Under the pieces are notes generated by a model. It did not search any database and was not told where the DNA came from. It saw nothing but the letters and a program-made list of their open reading frames with translations. From NCBI RefSeq assembly GCF_041146795.1, contig NC_135178.1:6330844-6394843 (forward strand): DNA of 64,000 nt, given 5' to 3'. The stretch's first letter is position 1; the number at the start of each line of letters is the position of its first letter. Positions 57,001-64,000 of the stretch are shown one piece after another. The position numbers and the translations under genes are program-made. This DNA comes from Maylandia zebra (taxonomy: Eukaryota > Chordata > Actinopteri > Cichliformes > Cichlidae).

Positions 57001-58622
57001 ATCCTCTCCTTCATCCCACCCGATGGAAACTTCCGGTTGCTCTCCTACCACGTCAGCTCTCAGAAGTTAGTACTTTGCTGTGACACAGGCAACATACAAC
57101 CGTTCATTTTCTAGTTCAGAATCCTGCTTTAGTTTGTGGAATCTGTCTTACTTTCCTGTTCACCAGAGAGGAGTGTTGCAGCCCCAGCCAGTGATAGATG
57201 GACAAAACTATTAACTATAGTCAGTGTCCTAAAATATGAATAATTAGTTTAACTGGCTAGTAGCAACATTTAATCACATAGTTGACTCATTACATGTATC
57301 TAATCAGGATATAAACAGAAATGCTAATCCATAAAGTAGGATTCCACTGTCTAATAGCTGATGTTGTTTTATCACCTTCAGTTTGGTAGCCATCCCAGTG
57401 TACGTGAAACACAACATCACCTTCCGGGAGGGAAGTTCCCAGGGGCGTTTTGATTTGACCCTGGGCCCCAAACAGACAATGGGCAAGGCCGTGGAGTCGG
57501 TCCTAGTCAGCAGCCAGCTTCCTCGGGGCGTCCTCAATGCCAACCTGAACCCCTCCCAGGGAACATACACCTTTGACCCAGTCACAAAGGTAACTGTGCA
57601 GCAATCTTTATATCACAAAAACACAGATGAAGGGAAGTGTAAATAATAGAATGAATAAATATATAAACCCGAATTATCTGAATATGTTTAAGAGACAAAA
57701 TATTTAATTCTGTCATCTTGGTGCATTTTTTTTCTTTTTAAACCAGTTGTTGACATGGGATGTTGGCAAGATCAACCCACAGAAGCTTCCCAGTCTGAAG
57801 GGCACCATGAGCCTGCAGGCTGGAGCATCCAAACCTGATGAGAACCCCACCATCAATATTCAGTTCAAGATCCAACAGATGGCCATCTCAGGTACACACA
57901 CACCATCTGAACCTCATGTTCATGTACATGTGACTGTTGCCTTTCAAGAATTCCTTCATTTCTTATTTGTGATCCTCTCTCTTCTTGTACTTAGTGACCA
58001 AGCTGAACATTGAATGAGATTGACAATTTCACTGTAATAGTGAAAATGAGCTCCACTTTGCCTTTTAAACCACAGAAAAGTTAATTCAACCCCCACACAG
58101 TTAGGCTCAGTCTGGTCAGCTGACAACCACCTGACAGTCCCATTGTAGGGGAACAGTGAGATGGTGACCACTAGATGGCGCTACACCCATAAATAAACCT
58201 TGCATGACACCAGGAAATAGATTTTATTTTCAGTGAAGTATAAAACAACCATCTTAGTTTTTCAAGTTTCACCAAGGGTTGACACATTTATGAAAATATG
58301 TTTTACAGTGTGACACAGAATGTAACGGTAATACTAAACTCAGAGCAAACAAAGCCTTTGGAGCTTTAGGAATCTCTTGTTGAAATCTCTGTAGAGGTTT
58401 TAGTTGAAACATCTCTAGAAGAGCCCTCCACCATCAAGCCAGATAGTTAACCCTGGTATTTGTTCTGTTCCAGTAACACATAAGTCTAATAAATTCTTGA
58501 TGTTTTTCTCTCCTTCATCAGGACTGAAAGTGAATCGGCTGGACATGTATGGTGAGAAGTATAAACCTTTCAAAGGCATCAAGTACATGACCAAGGCTGG
58601 TAAGTTCCAGGTCCGGACTTAA
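53799..58622 (+). CDS. ap3m2: Ap3m2, AP-3 complex mu subunit (8 coding exons)
   Basis: Medium chain of the AP-3 heterotetramer, which sorts cargo from endosome/trans-Golgi membranes to lysosomes, lysosome-related organelles and synaptic vesicles; the mu chain binds tyrosine-based YxxPhi signals. Joins: 53799-54071, 54167-54338, 54552-54689, 55107-55192, 56932-57065, 57382-57589, 57747-57891, 58522-58622. The sum is 1,257 nt, 418 residues plus TAA, identical in length to the mammalian protein, with all junctions in phase. The N-terminal longin-like domain is about 1-140 and the mu-homology (signal-binding) domain about 176-418. Several residues are AP3M2-like rather than AP3M1-like: Val-Ser-Arg-Ser-Val-Cys near the start, Val-Val-Pro-Trp-Arg-Arg-Thr, Ser-Thr-Ile-Thr-Ala-Glu, and Gly-Ala-Ser-Lys-Pro-Asp-Glu-Asn. 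Confidence 0.96.
54167..54338 (+). CDS. ap3m2: ap3m2 coding exon 2
   Basis: Residues 92-149. Asp-Tyr-Phe-Gly through Thr-Ile-Thr-Gly; contains Leu-Ala-Thr-Glu-Ser-Asn. The donor ATCACAG|GTCTTT has a poor +3 to +6 but is required by the frame. Confidence 0.94.
54552..54689 (+). CDS. ap3m2: ap3m2 coding exon 3
   Basis: Residues 149-195. Linker plus start of the mu-homology domain: Val-Pro-Trp-Arg-Arg-Thr-Gly-Val-Lys-Tyr and Ile-Ile-Asp-Lys-Ser-Gly. Confidence 0.95.
54790..54962 (+). mobile_element. tRNA-derived SINE (copy 2) in ap3m2 intron 3
   Basis: Same architecture as the copy at 26,790: pol III head (GTAGCTCCATAGTGTAGTAG, then CTGGTTCATTCC), a GATGGGTGTAAAATC block and a CTGCTGTGGTGACCCC tail. 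Diverged, with no clear target-site duplication. Confidence 0.7.
55107..55192 (+). CDS. ap3m2: ap3m2 coding exon 4
   Basis: Residues 195-223. Ser-Thr-Ile-Thr-Ala-Glu-Ile-Gln-Gly and Leu-Thr-Leu-Ser-Phe-Met, ending at ATG|GTGAGT. Confidence 0.95.
55587..55996. mobile_element. Candidate decayed hAT-like MITE
   Basis: The left end reads TAGGGCAGCACAAGTAATCA, and the right end reverse-complemented reads AGAACTGCACGATTAAATTT. They share an imperfect AGGGC(T/A)GCACGATTAAT-like terminal repeat common in fish hAT MITEs. Matching is only partial and no target-site duplication could be assigned. Confidence 0.4.
56052..56075. repeat. (CT)12 microsatellite
   Basis: Short pure CT array in ap3m2 intron 4. 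Confidence 0.9.
56932..57065 (+). CDS. ap3m2: ap3m2 coding exon 5
   Basis: Residues 224-268. Asn-Pro-Arg-Leu-Leu-Asp-Asp-Val-Ser-Phe-His-Pro: core of the mu-homology domain that forms the signal-binding surface. Donor CAGAA|GTTAGT, phase 2. Confidence 0.95.
57382..57589 (+). CDS. ap3m2: ap3m2 coding exon 6
   Basis: Residues 268-337. Leu-Val-Ala-Ile-Pro-Val-Tyr-Val-Lys-His through Thr-Phe-Asp-Pro-Val-Thr-Lys. Slightly more diverged than the other exons. Confidence 0.95.
57747..57891 (+). CDS. ap3m2: ap3m2 coding exon 7
   Basis: Residues 338-386. Leu-Thr-Trp-Asp-Val-Gly-Lys-Ile through Gln-Met-Ala-Ile-Ser. Confidence 0.95.
58522..58622 (+). CDS. ap3m2: ap3m2 coding exon 8 and stop
   Basis: Residues 386-418. 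Val-Asn-Arg-Leu-Asp-Met-Tyr-Gly to Gly-Lys-Phe-Gln-Val-Arg-Thr then TAA, the exact family C-terminus. Confidence 0.96.
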
Positions 58623-58925
58623 AGACTGCTTCTCTGTGACAACCGGACTGAGCCACCATGAGACTAAGGGGTGATGTGATGGGAAAGAGGAGTTGGTACA
58701 TTCCTTGTGCTTATGCATTTACCCATGAAGGCTTACCAATACAAACTGGAGGCTCCTTGTAGCAGTTCGGAGTGGACTATTACACATAGACATGAAACCT
58801 CTGTTGTAGAACTTTGCCTAAATCCGGCAAGTTTGAAGCAAGTGTCCGAAAAAATTTCCAACACTGTCCTTGCTGAACTCAGACAAACCACACTAACCCA
58901 ATAAAGATTTGTCCATATAATACAC
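58623..58925 (+). other. ap3m2: ap3m2 3' UTR (minimum extent)
   Basis: The first AATAAA after the stop is at 58,900-58,905. Later signals (59,763-59,768 and about 60,016-60,022) could give longer transcripts up to about 60.0 kb. Confidence 0.55.
58900..58905 (+). terminator. ap3m2: ap3m2 proximal polyadenylation signal
   Basis: Canonical AATAAA in the context CCCAATAAAGATT, 278 bp past the stop. Confidence 0.5.
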
Positions 58926-60423
58926 CGTTTACAGGATTTTCACTGACGGTGTTAACAAACCAAATCCATGTATTTAGATAAGGCTGGATTACTGGATAAA
59001 TGGACCCTAGAGTATATTAAAAGAGAGCTTCTACACAAAGAAATTAGAATTAATTATGAAGTAGTGACCTGTACATTATGCCAGGAATCTACGATTCTAG
59101 GTTCAGATGACACTGCAAGGTAAAAAGTATTGTTTGACAGTGCTGTAGCACATTTAAGCAGTTAAATTCAAATGAAATGGCACGGACCTACAATAACTGT
59201 TTGAGCTCCAAAGAGTTGTTACTGCCAGTGAAAATCCACACTATACTTCTTATCCTGCTGTCCAGGTTTTCTTTTTTTTCCTAGCACCCTGGGCCTTCTT
59301 TTTTCTGTTTATTCTGTTCTTTGTTTCTTCTTTGCTGCAGTTTGATGATATTGTCTGCAACACTGGAGTCAGCATGCTGATGTATTAGACGTGTCTCTGA
59401 AACGGTCCTCAATCTTTGAAGTTTTTTGTTTGTTTGTTTGTTTGCAAATAAGAATGATACAGTGACTTTTTTTTTTTTTTTTTAGCTATTTATTACCAGA
59501 AAGCCACGCATCTTCACCTCTTTTTATTCAGCTGTAATTGTGATTAATTACAGAATGTTGTCATTAAATTTCTTGGAAAATAAGGTTGATCCTGACAGTT
59601 TGGTGCTTAACCCTATGGTCCAAATGCTCCATAAAGGTTATCTCAGCCTTTATAGTATGATGTGCATTTTTGTTTTAAGTTTGTCTTTGCATACATTGTA
59701 TAAACATAAGATTATGATTGTCGCCATGGAAACTGGTGAGCTGGATGAATCAATAAGAGTGTAATAAAGTGATGCATCTGTGCCTCAGGGTCTCGGCTGG
59801 AATCAGCCCACCATCACATTGTGGTCTCATAAAGCTGGCTTGGAGAGTCATGGTTGCTACAGATACAGTTTGGTGTTATCAGCTAAGAGTAGAACGAAAA
59901 TAAAAGTGTGTTAAGATATAACAGCGCGGTACCTCAGAAGAAATGCTTTGTGATTACAGCAAAATGTTTGTGTTTCTTACACAGCCTCCAATGGAGTGTA
60001 AAAACAGTGAAAAAAAAATAAAGAATTTGATGTGTTATAACCGAGCAATAACACTGATTACTCAATGTGTATAATGTGGTGTTTTCCACATATGATATTG
60101 TGTTACAAGAGTCAAACTGTCCTTTGAAGTTATGATTACATCCATCAATGAAGCAATTGGTTTAAGGTTGTCTCTTTGCTTGTACGTGTGCGATTACTGG
60201 AGCTATTATGAGCAACCCTATATGAAATTGTTCACAGAGGAGGGGCTTAGCCCAGGATGATTGGCAGCCAAAAACAGATGCCAGTTTCTGTATTCAGTGG
60301 CTTCACTTGTATAGAACAAGAAAATAACATTTGGCATCATATCTTCAAAGTAAATTAAGAGAAATTAGAAGACACTGGCTTAATGTCACAAGCTAATACA
60401 GATTCACACATCCTTCTGGATCC

Positions 60424-60461
60424 CTACAAACAATGGATTAAATAAAATCCATTGTTTGTAG
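60424..60461. repeat. Perfect 16-bp snap-back palindrome
   Basis: CTACAAACAATGGATT and its exact reverse complement are separated by 6 bases. Confidence 0.9.
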
Positions 60462-61069
60462 AGAATATCAAGTTTTTTGGTGAAGGATTGCAGTCTTGGA
60501 GTGCAGTTTTTTTATGACAAAGTGAAATTAAAAAAATAAATGAAAGATTCTCTTGACTGCATATACAGAAAATGCGTCCAGTTTTGAAGTTAACCAACAT
60601 TAAATGTTGCACAATACACCCAGCGTAACTATCAGACGTGCTCCGCTGTAGGTGAGTTGTGGATGTAGGTTTCTAAAATATGTAAATATTTAAAAACACA
60701 TTTCCATTTAAGCAAAGATAGGAGTGCCAATTTGTTAGATAAGATGGCAATGTTTTGTTGATCAGAAATTACTGATAAGTAATAATAAGTCCTGTTTTTT
60801 TTTCTAAATGGGATTAAAGTGTTGTTGGGTTTTTTCATGATGTCAAAACATCTGGTTTGAAACACACTAACTGCTTCTCAAGATCTTATATAAAACATCA
60901 TTTTTAAAGGTAAGACTCATTGGATTATCTTATGGTAACTTCCACTTCCAGATGTGTGACATCAGCCCTGTGTCTTTGCTCCATCTGGCTGGACTCCAGT
61001 CCATAATTTACTTTAACCCCTCCAAAAGACAATCTACTACCTTTTCCTCCCTCCCTCCCTCCTCCTCCT

Positions 61070-61091
61070 CCCCCCCCCCCCCCCCCCCCCC
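61070..61091. repeat. poly-C tract (about 22 bp)
   Basis: Follows CCT/CTCC repeats, so the tract lies in a long pyrimidine run. Confidence 0.9.
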
Positions 61092-62957
61092 ATCGACCAG
61101 ACTGAGCCGTTTAAAGTCAGTTATGTCATTTGGGTCCAACTTTGTCCTCACTCTTCTCCTTCGTGCATCGCTTTTTTTAGCACATTTCTAAACTTCTTTC
61201 TAAACCTTTTTTTTCCTTTTCTTTTTTTATCATTTCGAATATTCACATTTTTATTTTTTTCGTTCGCTTAACTTTATGTCCATTTTCAAACACTTTAAAG
61301 GCTGTCGCGACAGAGGAATATCGCGGCACTTAGTGGTAAGTTATCGCTCGCCATTATAATAATGTGGATGTTTTTTTCCCTCACAGCAGCGATTTTGTTT
61401 GTTTGTTTTAACAACCGAGAAACGAAAAATTCTGAGCAGCACACGTTATATGTTATATACCAATATAACGCTTTCCAAAAAAAAAAAAAAAAAAAAAATT
61501 AAAAATAAATGTGCAGCTTCGCATTAATTCCCCACAGCAGGTAAGTTTTAAACATGAATATAAATCAAAAATGTGTATTGAAGCTCGGCTAACGTGCCGT
61601 TTTTGGCACCCGGGGCAATTAACCGCGTGCCCTCGCTTACAGCCCAATCTGCTCTTTGTGTATTGAAGGCCAGATAATGGGCATTATCGTAATGTAAATC
61701 TAAGGATGGCTGTTAAGTGTTTATCTGATTGCTTTGATCGGTGTTGGGCGGCCGGGCGCCCTGCAGTGGTCCCTGTCGGTAAGCACGTGGACAGTAACAG
61801 TAATAACAGCAGTCTGGGTGGGGAGGGGTGCTCATGCAGACTTGACACTGGCCGCAGCACATTAAAGAGACGACACAACTGCTGATTAACCACGTGCTTC
61901 TTGAGTAGTTGCCGGAGCGCGTGCTGCGGCTGTGCAGCGCAGTGTTTGTAGTTTAATATCCTAGCTATGAGTCAGAGTTTATTTACACTGTTGCATGTTT
62001 ACACAGATAATGGCACTTCAATAAAACTCTTCTGCAACATTGTCACCGCTTATCAACTTCCAGCTGTTGCTTATCAGCTAACTGACAGCTACGTGAGCGA
62101 CTGCTATTGTGTCCTTAAAAAGTAGTGCCACTGTAATGACATTAGCTGTCATTCCAGCTTACTTTAATGTTAACTCTACGCTGCCTTGCTGCAGAGGACA
62201 TCTATAGGTTTGTCTTTACACCAAATGTTATATAAGTAATTGCTAAAATTTTTACTGGAATAAATCTGTTTGGTAGCTTAAGGGTGCTATCTAGTTAAGG
62301 TTAGCTAGGAAACAAAGCTGCCAACTAGCAAAACTTCAAATATAAGGGTACTATAAATGCCTCATAGACCTAGATTTACAGGTTGTAAGTAGTTTGTTTG
62401 TCTTCCATAAACTCCACATTTTGCAAATTGATGTTAGTTTTTGGCCATACTTGGATGAGGGGCAGTATTTAGTCATCAGCTAATGCTAGCTAGTTCGGTT
62501 AGCAAGCTCTGCTCATTAACTGTACTGGTGCAATGGACAGACTCACATGTTTACTTATAGGTGCTTAGTAACAGACTAATAAAATAACAGAATTTCACTT
62601 ACCACAAGGGAAACACCACCTTTGTGAACCGTTTGTAGGACTGCTACACAGCCAGTAATATTATTTCTCAAATAAGTGGATTAAAATGTTCCAAAAGGCA
62701 CAAACAGCACAGGATCCTGGAATGCCACAGTTCAGTGAACCTCCAATTAGAGGAGGTCATGCCCCTAATCCAAGTATCCAGATGGACGATTGTCCAGTTA
62801 TAAAATAACAGCGTTACTATAGATTATTTATTAAAGGGGGAACTGTCCATAAGAGGCAAACAAATGTTTGTTGTATCAGGTTGTATAAAAGCTCCTTTTT
62901 AAAGCTCCGAAGGTTGCTTTTTAGCATGGAGTCTATGGGGAATGACTTGCTTTTGAG

Positions 62958-62999
62958 GCAGTTCATCTAATGGTCTCAAGTGGCCATTAGATGAACTGC
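62958..62999. repeat. Perfect 16-bp snap-back palindrome
   Basis: GCAGTTCATCTAATGG and its exact reverse complement are separated by 10 bases. Confidence 0.9.
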
Positions 63000-64000
63000 A
63001 GTTTTTTAGCATCTCCACTTTACTTCTCAGTCTCAGAGGTTGTCACTTTATATCTCCCCAGAAAATCATTGTGACCTCTTTTTAAATTTCCCCACCCTTG
63101 AAGGCACTTGTATATATTAGAGATCATCTAAAAGTTACAATAAACAGCATGTTCATTGGAGGTAAAGTGGTTTAGGTTGCCTTTGATATGTGCTAAAAGC
63201 ACCTTGTGAGCAGGCTGTGAAACCAGGCAGTAGCAAAGAAACCGTGGGTTTTCTCAGCACAATTCACTTTACTGATGGTTGACTGGAGCATGCGACTACA
63301 AGACAAAGAAGACTGTCCCTGGCTTCAACTTATCACCCCCCTCCTTTCATTCAGGGAGACATAAGCCCCCCTGTCCATGTGGGGCCTGCCATTATAACAC
63401 AGTATCTTCTCAAACTGCTCACGTAGGCTTGTATGGCTATGAGCCAACTGGATGCACAGCACCGACAGCTGTGTTCAGAAACCAGACGATATCCAGACAG
63501 CAGTCAGGCTGAACTCTAATGTTGGGCATTTAATGTGAAGCCGCCAGTTGTATATAAATAAATGTGTAAGAGTAGGCAATAACACATTGAGACTTTTGGG
63601 CCCCACGCTTTAAACCTCGCAATGACAAATAACTTCTTTTTGTGTTTTGATGTTGATTTTAAATGTTTTGTCCTCTCCCTCTTTGCCTTTGTTGTCTCTG
63701 CACACTTAGACAGAGCCTGGCTTCCGTACACAAAGCCATGAGCGGGCTGCCGGCCATACCACAGGGAAGCTGGGATAGATGGACTCCAGACTGGAAGTTA
63801 CCACACAGATTCTCCAGGGCCATTCCTGTGACCAGCAGCACAAGCATTACATTGATAATGCCATCTTACCTGTAGACAAAATGAGCATCAATCTAACTTG
63901 TGTAGCAGCAGCTGGTTTAACATCCAAGTTAAGTTATCTTCAAAGACTAATCCAAGACAAGTTATCCATCTCCCAATCTGTTTTTAAGAGCAGCCAGATG

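Larger units (their letters stand above)
60030..64000. other. Downstream region without an identified gene
   Basis: No exon matches a protein family I recognise. Present are a poly-C tract (61,070-61,091), an A tract (about 61,479-61,498), two perfect 16-bp palindromes (60,424-60,461 and 62,958-62,999) and a CpG-containing stretch near 61,300-61,340 with a GTAAGT donor-like site (TTAGTG|GTAAGT) that might be a noncoding first exon of the next gene. Open frames at 63,279-63,512 and 63,663-63,875 on the plus strand resemble nothing I know. Confidence 0.5.

Overview
The window is vertebrate, almost certainly teleost (ray-finned fish), chromosomal DNA. Genes are split into many short exons with GT-AG introns. 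The repeats are typical of fish: L2-type LINE tails, hAT and pogo DNA transposons, tRNA-derived SINEs, and long (CA)n and (TA)n tracts. The proteins match known vertebrate families along their whole length. I cannot name the species from sequence alone; the repeat content suggests a percomorph such as a cichlid.

Layout. Positions 1 to about 11,800 are intergenic or far-upstream DNA made of retroelement debris. It includes an L2-type LINE 3' end (232-758) and a second LINE (6,620-9,810, minus strand) that is interrupted by a 1.95 kb A-tailed retroposed insert with a 14-15 bp target-site duplication. A GC/CpG-rich promoter region (about 11,880-12,600) starts kat6a. That gene runs on the + strand with one or two noncoding exons, 16 coding exons (14,318-47,283; my spliced model stays in frame for 6,753 nt, 2,250 codons) and a 2.4 kb 3' UTR ending near 49,720. 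Its first coding intron (15,008-28,790) carries a hAT MITE, a tRNA-type SINE, a pogo-like element, a nested hAT element and another SINE. A 3.2 kb spacer with a decayed LINE reverse transcriptase relic follows. Then comes ap3m2 on the + strand (noncoding exon near 53,000, eight coding exons 53,799-58,622, exactly 418 codons plus stop). Positions 59,000-64,000 hold no gene I can name.

Function. kat6a (MOZ) encodes a chromatin lysine acetyltransferase with N-terminal winged-helix domains, a double PHD finger, a MYST catalytic domain, a long acidic/basic region with several AT-hook-like motifs, and a Ser/Pro/Gln/Met-rich activator tail. ap3m2 encodes the mu subunit of the AP-3 vesicle-coat adaptor. 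The two proteins do not work together; their closeness reflects conserved vertebrate synteny (KAT6A and AP3M2 are neighbours on human 8p11).

I found no undescribed biological system here. The most interesting sequence-level signals are the AT-hook array and the Gly/Ser linker in Kat6a, a nested transposon block holding a near-perfect 50-bp inverted repeat, the dated LINE/retroposon nesting, and four perfect short snap-back palindromes that look like template-switch mutations.
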